Positions 9,126 through 17,962 are shown, numbered from the stretch's first letter. The stretch is DNA of 64,000 bases from Scopulibacillus_A cellulosilyticus (GCF_042665295.1 NZ_JBHTCO010000019.1:62001-126000); one strand, 5' to 3'. Notes: generated from the letters alone by a model not told the origin. A program made the numbers and translations.

Positions 9126-10784
9126 TTATTTTAGAAATGGAATGTGTACGCCTTTTTCTTTCGCTGTTTTGATAGCAAGATCGTATCCTGCATCTGCATG
9201 GCGGACAACGCCCATGCCAGGGTCAGATGTTAATACACGTTCCAGTCTTTCTCCCGCTTCTTTTGTACCGTCAGCTACGATAACCATACCGGCATGCATC
9301 GAATAGCCCATGCCAACACCGCCGCCATGATGAAGCGATACCCAGCTTGCACCGTTCACTGCGTTAATCATGGCATTTAAGAGCGGCCAGTCGGCAATCG
9401 CATCACTGCCGTCTTTCATCGCTTCTGTTTCACGGTTTGGTGAAGCAACTGAACCGCAATCAAGGTGGTCACGGCCGATAACAATTGGTGCAGAAAGTTC
9501 GCCGGAAGCAACCATTTCATTAATAATGCGTCCGAATTTTGCTCTTTCACCGTAGCCAAGCCAGCAAATCCGGGAAGGAAGTCCTTGGAAGGCTACTTTT
9601 TCACGAGCCATTTTAATCCATTTGCAAAGATGTTTGTTATCTGCAAACTCTCTTAAAATCACTTCATCCGTTTTATAAATGTCTTCAGGATTACCTGAGA
9701 GCGCCGCCCAACGGAACGGTCCTTTACCTTCGCAAAACTGCGGACGAATAAATGCCGGTACAAAACCAGGGAAAGCAAATGCGTCTTTAACGCCTTCGTT
9801 GTAAGCTTCCTGGCGGATGTTATTCCCATAGTCAAATGTAACCGCACCCGCTTTTTGTAAATCTACCATTGCTTGAACGTGCTTAACAATGCTTGCTCTA
9901 GCTTGTTTTATATATTCGTCTGGATTAGATTCACGCAACTTCTTGCCTTCTTCAACTGTTAAACCTTCCGGCAAATAACCGTTAAGCGGATCATGTGCTG
10001 ATGTTTGGTCAGTGACAAGATCAGGAATTTCACCGCGGCGTACAAGTTCAGGTAAAATTTCAGCAGCATTGCCAAGCAACCCGATAGATAGAGGTTCGCC
10101 TTTTGCCATCGCTTGTTTTGCCATGCTAAGCGCTTCATCAAGCGACTCTGCTAACTTATCACAATATCTCGTTTCAATCCGGCGTTCGATTCGTGAGCGG
10201 TCACACTCAATCGCAATGACAACACCGTCGTTCAATGTTACTGCCAACGGCTGTGCGCCGCCCATGCCGCCAAGACCAGCCGTTACTGTCAACGTACCTT
10301 TTAAGCTGCCGTTAAAATGCTGTCTTGCTGCTTCAGCAAATGTTTCATAGGTTCCTTGAAGAATGCCTTGGCTTCCGATGTAAATCCAGCTTCCAGCTGT
10401 CATTTGACCGTACATGATTAATCCTTTTTTATCAAGTTCACGGAAGTTTTCCCAATTAGCCCAAGCCGGTACCAGGTTTGAATTAGCAATTAAAACGCGC
10501 GGTGCATTTGGATGAGACTTAAATACGGCGACAGGTTTTCCAGATTGAACTAACATTGTTTCATCATTTTCAAGGTTTTTTAATGTTTCAACGATTTTAT
10601 GATAAGATTCCCAGTTTCTCGCTGCTTTACCTATGCCGCCGTAAACGACAAGATCTTCTGGTCTTTCAGCAACTTCCGGATCGAGGTTGTTCATAAGCAT
10701 CCGTAAAACGGCTTCTTGAACCCAACCTTTAGTATTAAGTTTTGTACCATGAGGTGCACGAATAACTTCTTTTACATTTGACAT
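9126..10784 (-). CDS. hutU: Urocanate hydratase
   Basis: Converts urocanate to imidazolonepropionate using tightly bound NAD. From ATG at 10784 (AGGAGG 9 bp upstream) the protein has 552 residues, the usual length of Bacillus HutU; a 7-codon upstream extension in the frame has no support. Recognisable family segments include VYGGIGKAARNW near the N-terminus, GLGGMGGAQPLA (NAD-binding), DQTSAHDPLNGYLP, and GRDHLDCGSVASPNRETE, which holds the conserved active-site Cys. It is the middle gene of the permease-hutU-hutI unit. Confidence 0.97.
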   Translation of the reverse strand: MSNVKEVIRAPHGTKLNTKGWVQEAVLRMLMNNLDPEVAERPEDLVVYGGIGKAARNWESYHKIVETLKNLENDETMLVQSGKPVAVFKSHPNAPRVLIANSNLVPAWANWENFRELDKKGLIMYGQMTAGSWIYIGSQGILQGTYETFAEAARQHFNGSLKGTLTVTAGLGGMGGAQPLAVTLNDGVVIAIECDRSRIERRIETRYCDKLAESLDEALSMAKQAMAKGEPLSIGLLGNAAEILPELVRRGEIPDLVTDQTSAHDPLNGYLPEGLTVEEGKKLRESNPDEYIKQARASIVKHVQAMVDLQKAGAVTFDYGNNIRQEAYNEGVKDAFAFPGFVPAFIRPQFCEGKGPFRWAALSGNPEDIYKTDEVILREFADNKHLCKWIKMAREKVAFQGLPSRICWLGYGERAKFGRIINEMVASGELSAPIVIGRDHLDCGSVASPNRETEAMKDGSDAIADWPLLNAMINAVNGASWVSLHHGGGVGMGYSMHAGMVIVADGTKEAGERLERVLTSDPGMGVVRHADAGYDLAIKTAKEKGVHIPFLK

Positions 10785-10834
10785 AATATTTTTCCTCCTA
10801 AACATTTCACTTTTTATTTGAATTTTGAATTATA

Positions 10835-12205
10835 TTAAGCTGAATGGGTCTTTTTATTACCCTTTTTATAAACTAAACGATTTTTCATAAGGACATAATA
10901 TAAAACTGCAGGTATAAACAATCCTATAAACCAGGCAATATCAGCCCCATTTAACCATTTGGCAACTATTCCTTCATAAATTTCAGTATTCATAAAAGGG
11001 AATTGTAAAACGATACCTAAAACGTAAGAGCCTATCGCAATCCAATTAAATTTTCCATACTCCCCATTCAGGTCGAAAATAGCTTCAATATTATAATTTC
11101 CTTTCCGCAGCATATAAAAGTCTATGAGATTAATTGCTGTCCAAGGAACCATAAAATACAATAAGAAGGTTAAAAAGGTCGAATAGTTATTCAAAAAATT
11201 GCCTTGCCCCCAAATACTAATCATCGTTCCAACGATGGCTACGATCATAATAAATGTAAAACGGGCTCTTTTAGTAACCTTTAATTTCGCAAAGGCGTCT
11301 ACGGTCGTGATGACTGACATATAACCGCCATATAGATTCAAAGTATTAATCGCCAAAACACCAAGAACGATAATGACAAAGGTGACGGCAGACAGCCCAT
11401 GACCTGTCAGATGTCCAAAGTATGCAACCATTTCTCCAGATTGTTTAGGTGCTATAATGGTCGCCAGCGCTCCCAATATCATCATCCAACTCGCGCCGAT
11501 GACTGAACCTAGGTAGGTGTACCAAAAAGCCTGATTCTTTGAGGTATCCTTCGGTAAATACCTGGAATAGTCAGCCGTATAAGGCGCAAATGTCATTTGC
11601 CATGTCACCATAACGGACATAACGAGCAGGAATGGTCCTAATGAAAATCCCTGAGAATTGAGATGTTCCGGCATCGGCTGCTGAAATAATCGAATCGATA
11701 GATAGATAAATAATATAAAGAACAGCCATCCGACAACTTTTTCAAACTTATGAATAAAGTCATAGCCGCAGGTAACAAGAATGACCGCTAATACGTTCAC
11801 AATAACGATACATATGGTTTGCGGCATATGAAATGCAGCGGAAAGCGCCTGCGCTCCAAGAACGGTACTTGTTGAAAAAAAGCCAAGATACATGACAACT
11901 ACTAAAACAAGCGGAAGGATCGCTCCAATAACACCAAACTGCGCCCGGCTTTGAATCATTTGCGGTATTCCTAATTTCGGCCCTTGCGCGGAATGTGATG
12001 CCATAAAGAAACCGCCAATGGCATTCCCTAAAACAATGGCTAAAATGGCATACCATATATTTAAGCCTAGTGTAATGGCCAATGCTCCGGTTACAACAGT
12101 TGTAATTTGGGCATTTGCCGAGAACCAAATGGAAAACAGGTTACGGACGCTGCCGTGCCGCTCGGAATCGGGAATATAGTCGATGGTGCGCTTCTCAATT
12201 TGCAT
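10835..12205 (-). CDS. NCS1-family permease of the hut operon
   Basis: 456 residues with about 12 hydrophobic segments. Family marks are ASHSAQGPKLGIPQMIQSRAQFG (residues ~68-90), ADYSRYLP, and VPWTAINLIDFYMLRKGNY. NCS1 members carry nucleobases, hydantoins, allantoin or related heterocycles by cation symport. It is first in the operon with hutU 50 bp downstream, so I infer import of urocanate, histidine or another imidazole compound. That would be unusual, since Bacillus hut clusters normally use an amino-acid permease (HutM). A paralogue with the same motifs lies at 38.8-40.2 kb. Confidence 0.88.
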   Translation of the reverse strand: MQIEKRTIDYIPDSERHGSVRNLFSIWFSANAQITTVVTGALAITLGLNIWYAILAIVLGNAIGGFFMASHSAQGPKLGIPQMIQSRAQFGVIGAILPLVLVVVMYLGFFSTSTVLGAQALSAAFHMPQTICIVIVNVLAVILVTCGYDFIHKFEKVVGWLFFILFIYLSIRLFQQPMPEHLNSQGFSLGPFLLVMSVMVTWQMTFAPYTADYSRYLPKDTSKNQAFWYTYLGSVIGASWMMILGALATIIAPKQSGEMVAYFGHLTGHGLSAVTFVIIVLGVLAINTLNLYGGYMSVITTVDAFAKLKVTKRARFTFIMIVAIVGTMISIWGQGNFLNNYSTFLTFLLYFMVPWTAINLIDFYMLRKGNYNIEAIFDLNGEYGKFNWIAIGSYVLGIVLQFPFMNTEIYEGIVAKWLNGADIAWFIGLFIPAVLYYVLMKNRLVYKKGNKKTHSA

Positions 12206-12234
12206 GAATTCCCCTCCTTCTTGACAATCGTAAA

Positions 12235-12249
12235 TGTGAGCGGTTTCAA
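12235..12249 (-). promoter_or_regulatory. cre site of the permease-hut operon
   Basis: Read on the minus strand, TTGAAACCGCTCACA fits WTGNAANCGNWNNCW exactly. It lies just downstream of the predicted start point and about 30 bp before the permease ATG, a usual position for CcpA repression of catabolic operons. Confidence 0.75.
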
Positions 12250-12256
12250 ATTTGGT

Positions 12257-12285
12257 ATTTTATTTTTTACTGTATATGTGTTTAA
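12257..12285 (-). promoter_or_regulatory. Predicted SigA promoter of the permease-hut operon
   Basis: Minus-strand TTAAAC (12285-12280) and TAAAAT (12262-12257) are 17 bp apart. The cre box follows within 10 bp of the likely start. Confidence 0.5.
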
Positions 12286-12305
12286 CCCCTTTCCTTACTG
12301 ATTCC

Positions 12306-12331
12306 TTAAGATCATCTTGTTTTGATCTTAA
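12306..12331. promoter_or_regulatory. Perfect palindrome upstream of the hut promoter
   Basis: TTAAGATCA and TGATCTTAA are 9-bp perfect arms separated by 8 bp. The site lies 20 bp upstream of the predicted -35, a position that suits an activator. The regulator is not known. Confidence 0.5.
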
Positions 12332-12434
12332 CTATATTGTAGTTGTTTAAATTCTAAATAAATAGATGATTTATATTTGAATATGAATACAAAAACAAAT
12401 GAAAAAATCACAAAAATAAAAAGGCAAGGTTCAA

Positions 12435-12474
12435 AACCTTACTTTTCTTTAGATTTCTTACTTTTTTCTTGTTG
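12435..12474 (-). repeat. 40-bp copy of the 3' end of the AraC regulator gene
   Basis: Forty bases are identical to 24216-24255, which encode the last residues (QQEKSKKSKEK and stop) of the receiver-AraC gene. No other part of that gene is here, so this is a leftover of a duplication, transposition or deletion. It lies directly upstream of the hut permease region. Confidence 0.85.
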
Positions 12475-13031
12475 CTTGTTTAAATTACTAACTGTGAAAT
12501 TAAAAATAACCCCTTCCTTCTACAAGTATATGTTGAATTAGAGGAGGTATTTGCCTATGTTGAACGCTCCCTCTTCCATATATTTTCCAGCTATTACGAC
12601 CTAGTGGTAAACGTGGTATGCGAATTCAAATAAGTTTATTTTTAAAGCGTTTTAATGGTTGGTTAGGAGTGGGCTTTTTTGTGATTGTGGCAAAGATTCA
12701 TTGCTTCCCTGTCCCATGAATGCAGCAGTTCCAAAGCACCCTTAGTTAAACCTATAACACCAGTAACCACTAAGAGAAGCCGTCCTCTTTTTAACTACAC
12801 AACATAAATATGACTCACTATTTTCGGATCAATGGTGGTCGATAAGGCTTTCTCCTTACAAGCACTCTAAGGGACAGTTCTACTATTGCTTTGCGCTGTG
12901 CTATTTGTGCATGGCGTTTCGTTTGTTTCTATATTGTATATTTTGGGTTCGACACTAGAAGAATGTCCATATCGGTGTTTAGTAAAATTTCATAGTTATA
13001 TACTATATCTTCAAAAAAAGGGGGTAGTACT
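12475..13031. other. Gene-poor stretch before the YjcZ-like gene
   Basis: No clear gene. A minus-strand frame at 12663-12770 (possible GTG start, 35 codons, containing GLTKGALELLHSWDREAMN) looks protein-like but is unrecognised. A 15-codon frame begins near 12557 after GAGGAGG. Both may be gene remnants. I see no repeat or RNA here. Confidence 0.4.
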
Positions 13032-13136
13032 ATGGGTGGTTACGGCTATGGTGGATACGGAATGGGCGCAGGATTTGCGTTAATCGTTGTTTTATTTATT
13101 TTGTTAATTATTGTTGGTGCTGCTTGGGTTTGGTAA
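13032..13136 (+). CDS. YjcZ-family sporulation membrane peptide
   Basis: 34-residue peptide with a Gly/Tyr-rich start (MGGYGYGGYGMG) followed by one hydrophobic helix, GFALIVVLFILLIIVGAAWVW. This is the pattern of the YjcZ/SscA-type small sporulation proteins that bacilli make in several copies. AAAGGGGG stands just before the ATG. The same 17-residue hydrophobic core appears in the convergent gene at 13420-13587, so the two are recent paralogues. Confidence 0.85.
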   Translation: MGGYGYGGYGMGAGFALIVVLFILLIIVGAAWVW

Positions 13137-13334
13137 AAAAAATAGTGTAGCCATAAATTTTTAGCTTCCCAAGGCAAATCCGCTAAGATGAGCAATTCTC
13201 AAAAACATAAAAAGCCTTTAGAAAAGAAGGTTATGAGATGATTTCACACCTTTATCATTTATCGGTTGTTCATTTTCTATAGAACATTATTGCTTTTTAG
13301 GGTTGCTGCTCTAAAATTCATTCTCCTTTTACTG

Positions 13335-13369
13335 TTTAAAGCTCTGCTAATAAATAGCAGAGCTTTAAA
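13335..13369. terminator. Bidirectional terminator between the two YjcZ-like genes
   Basis: TTTAAAGCTCTGCTA pairs perfectly with TAGCAGAGCTTTAAA across a 5-base loop. A-rich and T-rich flanks let it serve both convergent genes. Confidence 0.8.
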
Positions 13370-13419
13370 GGTTTAGTTCAAGATAACAATGGTTGTTTTC
13401 CTGTTTTCCTTCAAAATTA

Positions 13420-13587
13420 TTACCAAAAGAAAAATGGGAAAAATGGAAAAAAGAACGGAAAGAATATAGGATCTCCATCTATATTTCCATTTCTAGTATA
13501 GCTAACTGCTCCTACGATAATTAGCAGGATAAACAATACTACGATCAGAGCAAATCCAAATCCACCGTTGGTTTTTGCATCACTCAT
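13420..13587 (-). CDS. YjcZ-like sporulation membrane peptide with aromatic tail
   Basis: 55 residues: a short polar N-terminus (MSDAKTNGG), the hydrophobic core GFALIVVLFILLIIVGA that is identical to the convergent peptide, then a linker. It ends in a very Phe/Pro-rich tail (IFFPFFFPFFPFFFW). GGAGGGG precedes the ATG. It probably resides in the forespore or mother-cell membrane, or the coat, of sporulating cells, by analogy with YjcZ. The aromatic tail is unusual. Confidence 0.78.
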   Translation of the reverse strand: MSDAKTNGGFGFALIVVLFILLIIVGAVSYTRNGNIDGDPIFFPFFFPFFPFFFW

Positions 13588-13684
13588 TTTCTCCCCTCCT
13601 TTATTATAAATTATGAAGTTAACCTTATGTAAGATGTGGATAAAGGACAGGGGCTATTTAACTCAAAAACAGAGGTAATCTAAA

Positions 13685-13930
13685 ATGACTATTAATATAG
13701 GTTTTGGGACAATCAATGTAAATGCACAGACTCGTGATGGCGCTGTTTCTGTAGGGGAAAATAATCAATCAGGGTGGTCAAACCACGGTAAAAATAATTT
13801 TGGTAACGGGTTAATTGTAGGTATAAACTGTATTACAAATAACATAAGCAATATAATAGATAATGATATCGTTGACGATCCTATAAATGATCAAGATTTT
13901 ATACCTAGCAATCAAAGCCAAACTTTGTAA
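13685..13930 (+). CDS. Hypothetical protein, possibly spore-associated
   Basis: 81 residues, Asn/Ile/Gly-rich, with no transmembrane segment and one Cys. The N-terminal half (IGFGTINVNAQTRDGAVSVG) has the short beta-strand, Gly/Asn style of small spore-surface proteins, and the C-terminus is acidic. The ATG follows AGAGGTAATCTAAA. I do not recognise the family. Its place beside two sporulation peptides suggests, but does not show, a sporulation role. Confidence 0.55.
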   Translation: MTINIGFGTINVNAQTRDGAVSVGENNQSGWSNHGKNNFGNGLIVGINCITNNISNIIDNDIVDDPINDQDFIPSNQSQTL

Positions 13931-13953
13931 GAAGAGTACTTTTGACTACAACA

Positions 13954-14005
13954 ATCGCTTAAAAATAACTTCAGTCTGGGGTCGGATTTACAACGCTTAA
14001 GCGAT
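13954..14005. repeat. 9-bp inverted repeat flanking a 34-bp loop
   Basis: ATCGCTTAA (13954-13962) and TTAAGCGAT (13997-14005) are perfect inverted copies in the gap after the 81-residue gene. It could be a weak transcript end or an operator of the next gene. Confidence 0.35.
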
Positions 14006-14126
14006 CTAGATACAAAAATAGCCGGTATAAGTAAACAATAATATGCATTTACTTAATAAATATACTTTTTACAAAGATGTAAATGCGATCACATATCAAA
14101 ATATTGTTCAGAAAGGAATTGATAAG

Positions 14127-14543
14127 ATGGTTAAAGAAAAAGATACGGTTGCTTTGAAAGCCCTTTTTAAAAATTTAGCAGAAGCCTGGAATAACGCCGA
14201 TGGGGAAGCTTATGGCCAATGCTTTACAAACGATGCAGATTATGTGACCTTTAACGGGACGCATTTAAAAGGTCGGAAAGAGATAGCTAAAGTTCATCAA
14301 TGGCTTTTTAATGGTCCTTTAAATGGTAGTAAAATGTCATACGACGGAATGCATGATTTTAGCCCCCGTTATATCACACCCGATGTGGCCATTATTCATG
14401 GTAAGGGTGAAGTATCATTGCCAGAAAGCCAAGATCCCGGTGATCGATTGTCAATCAATACGAATGTCGTTGTCAAAGAAGGAGGAAAATGGTTCATTAC
14501 AGCATTTCATAACTGCCGTGTTCAATCGTTTCAAAAGTCTTAA
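14127..14543 (+). CDS. SnoaL-like / SgcJ-EcaC family protein
   Basis: 138 residues of the NTF2-like (DUF4440/SgcJ) fold: an N-terminal helix with LFKNLAEAWNNADGEAYGQCF, then VTFNGTHLKGRKEIAKVH, and a C-terminal sheet ending in WFITAFHNCRV. The frame begins earlier (14043), but AAAGGA sits 9 bp before the ATG at 14127. Family members bind small hydrophobic ligands or act as simple isomerases or hydrolases; no specific substrate can be assigned. Its monocistronic position gives no further clue. Confidence 0.8.
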   Translation: MVKEKDTVALKALFKNLAEAWNNADGEAYGQCFTNDADYVTFNGTHLKGRKEIAKVHQWLFNGPLNGSKMSYDGMHDFSPRYITPDVAIIHGKGEVSLPESQDPGDRLSINTNVVVKEGGKWFITAFHNCRVQSFQKS

Positions 14544-14950
14544 ATAAAAAACAATAATCTAGTAAAAAATGGCTTTGCGTATATTTCCCGTGAAAAATCA
14601 CTTCTGCATTTATGGTTCTATTTCACTTAGTTTAAGATTTTAATAGTTTTGTACTAGCATAAACCATCTTACAAGAACATAAAAGCTGATTCTCCCTTTT
14701 ATATCGAACAACACCCTATAATAATAAGTCATCAGAAGGCATACGAATAAACAAGCTGTTTTTATTAGTTAAAGGTAAGGAGAAATTGCTCTATGGGGCA
14801 TATGATTATATACAAACCAAAATTATGGGGTGGTCTGTTAACTATAACCATCATAAGATAACCCAAAGAAAAAGCACATCCTAACATTTTTTACTATAAG
14901 AATTCATAAATGTATTTCATCTAACAATCTAACAGAGGAGATCTAAAATA
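14544..14950. other. Mostly empty intergenic stretch
   Basis: AT-rich DNA with one 22-codon frame at 14793-14861 (MGHMIIYKPKLWGGLL...) behind AAGGAG. It could be a tiny membrane peptide or the 5' remnant of a lost membrane-protein gene. Nothing else is recognisable. Confidence 0.35.
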
Positions 14951-14988
14951 AGGGGTGCCTTCAAAAGCTGGACTTTCGGGCACCCTCT
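14951..14988 (-). terminator. Terminator of the multicopper oxidase gene
   Basis: GGGTGCC and GGCACCC form a stem over a roughly 20-base loop, 7 bp beyond the oxidase stop. The minus-strand tail TTATTTT is a modest T-run. Confidence 0.65.
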
Positions 14989-14994
14989 ATTTAA

Positions 14995-16515
14995 CTATGA
15001 AACTTTGATTTGACCCATCATTCCATTATCTTCATGCTCCAGGGTATGGCAATGATACATATAAATACCCTTGTGATTAAATTTAACAGCAATTTTTACT
15101 TTTTGTCCGGGTTCTAATGAGATTGTATCTTTATAGCCTTGCATCTCTTCCAGAGGCGTTTTGCCGTCTACAGAAATCACTTTAAATTGCGTGCCGTGAA
15201 TATGAAAAGTATGTTCCATTCCTCCCATAGCATCTTTTTTATTTTCAATTTCCCAAATTTCGGTTTTATTTACTTTTTGATTAAAATCTATTCTATTTTT
15301 ATCAAATTTCTTGCCATTAATCGTTACATCTTTACCCATGCCAGCTAATACAACTTTTTTTGTTATCTTCATTTCTTTTTCTTTTGGAGAAACATGGATA
15401 TTATTTAAACTTAGATTACTTATTTTGTCATCAGATTTCTTAGTTCCCTTATTACTATTAATTAAATGAATCGGCAATATCACTTTTCCATCTTCATTAA
15501 TAAGATTGACTTTATTCCCTTTAACTTTTGAAAAGTCAACAAGTATTTCATTTCTTTCAGACGGCGCTGTTTGAATCTCTGAAACTTTATCCGGTTTATT
15601 TAAATACCCGCCATCTGATGCAATATGTTCGAACTTCATCCCGTTATCAAATTTTAATTTATAGACCCTCGCATTCGAAGCATCTAAGATTCGTAATCGA
15701 ACCAATTCTTTTTTAAAAGTAAACTTTGGATCGACTTTCCCATTAACTAAAACTGTATGACCTGTTGTACCATCATCATTCTTTACTTTCTTATAATCTA
15801 ATTGTTTATTAGAATCAAAGGATTTATCTTGGATAATTAAAGGAAAATCGTTCACACCATATTCATGCGGCAGTTTTTTGGCATTATTATTATTGTCTTC
15901 AATATAAATTAACCCTGCCAAACCCTTATAGACTTGTTCCGCTGTATGAGGCGATGGATGAGGATGGAACCATAACGTAGCTGCTTCTTGATTGACTTTA
16001 AATGAAATGGTTTTTTCTTCGCCTGGTTTTAGCACTTGCTCAGGACCGCCGTCAACATCTCCTGGGATCTCTAACCCATGAAAATGGAAAGTTGTATCTT
16101 CATTTAAATGATTGACTAAATTAATTGTCACATGTTGACCATTTTTTAATTTCACAACAGGACCCAATAAATTACCATTGTAACCGAAAGTATTTGACTT
16201 ATGGCCCGGATAAAATTCCGTCTTACCTTGTTGTGCGGTTATCGTATAACTGACATTATTTCCATTAACAGAAGCCGGTTTTAATATTTCCGGGAAGGTT
16301 ATTTCATTTTTCCCTTTTGAAGAATTTAATGGTACGATATTGTCGTGTCCCATATTTTTGATATCATCTTTACTCATTTTCGAGTGATCCATGTTTTTCA
16401 TGGCTTCTTTACTCATTTTCGAGTGATCCATGTCTTTCATATCTTCCTTATTACCACAAGCGACCAAGAATAATGCAGTTAATAATAAAATGCCAATGGT
16501 TAAAATCTTTTTCAT
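14995..16515 (-). CDS. Multicopper oxidase lipoprotein with Met/His repeats
   Basis: About 506 residues from ATG at 16515. A lipoprotein signal with lipobox LVACGN anchors it outside the membrane. A Met/His-rich repeat (two copies of MDHSKMSK) then a laccase-type body follow. Copper ligand motifs are HFHGLEIPGD, WFHPHPSPHTAEQ, HTFHIHGTQF and the C-terminal YMYHCHTLEHEDNGMM. It probably oxidises Cu(I), and possibly Fe(II), at the cell surface to detoxify copper. It lies at the edge of the CsoR-controlled copper island, with a box resembling the CsoR site in its promoter. Confidence 0.92.
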   Translation of the reverse strand: MKKILTIGILLLTALFLVACGNKEDMKDMDHSKMSKEAMKNMDHSKMSKDDIKNMGHDNIVPLNSSKGKNEITFPEILKPASVNGNNVSYTITAQQGKTEFYPGHKSNTFGYNGNLLGPVVKLKNGQHVTINLVNHLNEDTTFHFHGLEIPGDVDGGPEQVLKPGEEKTISFKVNQEAATLWFHPHPSPHTAEQVYKGLAGLIYIEDNNNNAKKLPHEYGVNDFPLIIQDKSFDSNKQLDYKKVKNDDGTTGHTVLVNGKVDPKFTFKKELVRLRILDASNARVYKLKFDNGMKFEHIASDGGYLNKPDKVSEIQTAPSERNEILVDFSKVKGNKVNLINEDGKVILPIHLINSNKGTKKSDDKISNLSLNNIHVSPKEKEMKITKKVVLAGMGKDVTINGKKFDKNRIDFNQKVNKTEIWEIENKKDAMGGMEHTFHIHGTQFKVISVDGKTPLEEMQGYKDTISLEPGQKVKIAVKFNHKGIYMYHCHTLEHEDNGMMGQIKVS

Positions 16516-16579
16516 TTCATACCATCCTTTCAACCGTATTTTTGATGTAAAGCAACACCGAATCCGAGAATTATTGTCA

Positions 16580-16608
16580 TTATGGATATTACCGCATGGG
16601 TCTGAACA
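16580..16608 (-). promoter_or_regulatory. Putative promoter with diverged CsoR box for the oxidase gene
   Basis: Minus-strand TTCAGA and CATAAT are 16 bp apart and enclose CCCATGCGGTAATAT, which resembles half of the CsoR box seen at the neighbouring copper promoters. The match is imperfect. Confidence 0.4.
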
Positions 16609-16663
16609 GTGCAGCCAAAATAGTGAATAAATCTTTATACATATACTTCAAATTCCATTTTTC

Positions 16664-17260
16664 TTATAATCCCCTCTTTTCCGCAATGGTTACTGCAAAT
16701 AATCCTTTAAAATAGTATTTTGTTAATAATAAATGGAACAAATTTTGTCCCTTTAATAGATTAAGAGTCTGTCGGTTCAAGCAACAGCCATCACAAACTT
16801 TCTTCCATGCAGGTGTTAAAAAGTCTTGAAGTCTTGCAAGCATTGGCTGCTGCATTCTAATATGTTCAAGCATTAATAACCGGCCGCCGGGTTTTAATAC
16901 CCTATAAATTTCTTGAAAAGCCTTCTCCGGGGGTATTGTACAAAACACAAGTGTTGCAGTGACAGTATCAAATGCACAGTCTTGAAAAGGCAACATTTCC
17001 GCTTTTTGTTGACACGTTTCGATAGGCACTTTAGCATTCTGCATGTTTGATGCAGCCAGTTTTATCATCTTTGGATTCGGTTCCAAGGCGATCACTTTTT
17101 CAGCGTGCCTGTATAAAGGAAAATTAACACCGGTACCCGCGCCAATTTCTAAAACTTTTCCCCTTGCATGTTCAAGTAAATCTTTTCTAATAGATTTCAA
17201 TTTACCTTTTTCAAGGGGAGCCATTAGCTTATCATAAATATGAGGAAATAAATTGTTCAA
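16664..17260 (-). CDS. Class I SAM-dependent methyltransferase (copper-regulated)
   Basis: 198 residues. Motif I is VLEIGAGTGVNF, the acidic loop is VIALEPNP, and motif III is RVLKPGGRLLMLEH, as in the UbiE/METTL7-type group. The C-terminus has a conserved Cys pair (DGCCLNRQT) and a hydrophobic end. Its promoter holds a palindromic CsoR-type box between -35 and -10, and csoR is divergent next door. The substrate is unknown; a membrane quinone, lipid or thiol is possible. Confidence 0.85.
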   Translation of the reverse strand: MNNLFPHIYDKLMAPLEKGKLKSIRKDLLEHARGKVLEIGAGTGVNFPLYRHAEKVIALEPNPKMIKLAASNMQNAKVPIETCQQKAEMLPFQDCAFDTVTATLVFCTIPPEKAFQEIYRVLKPGGRLLMLEHIRMQQPMLARLQDFLTPAWKKVCDGCCLNRQTLNLLKGQNLFHLLLTKYYFKGLFAVTIAEKRGL

Positions 17261-17330
17261 TCTTTATTCCTCCTTTTGGTTTAAATTTTATTTTTAAATG
17301 TTGGTAAGATTTATGTAAGCTTTTATCCAT

Positions 17331-17358
17331 TATACTATCCCTGGGTAGTATATACAAA
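17331..17358 (-). promoter_or_regulatory. CsoR-type operator in the methyltransferase promoter
   Basis: Palindrome TACTATCCCTGGGTAGTA (core of 17331-17352) lies in the 17-bp spacer between minus-strand TTGTAT and TATAAT. It has the C-rich/G-rich centre typical of CsoR boxes. Confidence 0.7.
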
Positions 17359-17554
17359 CTGTTTTTTAATTCCAAGTTTTATGTGGAATCTTTTATCTTT
17401 CTTAAATAAGATATTGGTAAGTATTAAAATACCTTTTAGGAAAGGTGAAAAAAGTCAATATATTTGGTACGCTAATAATGCTTATATTTCATAAAGAGCA
17501 ATATACCCTAAATTAGTTTTACTTATAAATTTTTTAATTAAAGGGGTTATGTTA

Positions 17555-17860
17555 ATGGAAGAGAAAAATACGGATAAAAAACCCGTTGAGCCAAGAAGCA
17601 ATAAGGAGAAGGAACAGATTATTAACCGGTTAAAAAGAATAGAAGGACAAGTTCGGGGCATTCAAAATATGGTTGAAAATGACCGGTATTGCATGGATAT
17701 TCTGATTCAGCTTTCAGCGATTCAGGCAGCCATAAAAAAAGTGGGTTATACTGTGATGGAGCGGCATACGAAAAAATGTGTAGCCCATTCTATAAAAAAT
17801 GGTGATGGCGAGGGTATGATTGAAGAGCTCCTTGAAATCATCAAACAATATTCTAAATAA
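17555..17860 (+). CDS. csoR: Copper-sensing transcriptional repressor CsoR
   Basis: About 101 residues of the DUF156 family. The Cu(I) ligand set Cys-His-Cys is present in RYCMD, and in the His and Cys of MERHTKKCV. The arginine-rich first helix INRLKRIEGQVRGIQNMV binds DNA and forms the tetramer core. I choose the second ATG because AAAGGGG is 8 bp upstream of it. Copper binding releases the protein from its operators; several matching boxes occur in this island. Confidence 0.95.
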   Translation: MEEKNTDKKPVEPRSNKEKEQIINRLKRIEGQVRGIQNMVENDRYCMDILIQLSAIQAAIKKVGYTVMERHTKKCVAHSIKNGDGEGMIEELLEIIKQYSK

Positions 17861-17866
17861 CAAGTG

Positions 17867-17897
17867 AGTGTTGGGAGATCCCAATACTTTTTTTTAT
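17867..17897 (+). terminator. Terminator of csoR
   Basis: AGTGTTGGGA and TCCCAATACT pair, with one G-T wobble, and are followed by a run of eight T. It begins 7 bp after the stop. Confidence 0.88.
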
Positions 17898-17962
17898 AAA
17901 AATTAATGGTCGTTGAAAAAATAGGATTAGAAAATGTTTTATACAAAACGAAATCGGGTATC

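Noticed and set aside
10835..12205. Calling the hut-linked NCS1 gene a cytosine permease (codB)
   Set aside because: The family match does not define the substrate, and the operon context points to an imidazole compound.
12886..13083. 65-codon plus-strand frame overlapping the YjcZ-like gene
   Set aside because: It is out of frame with the convincing 34-residue peptide gene and has no binding site.
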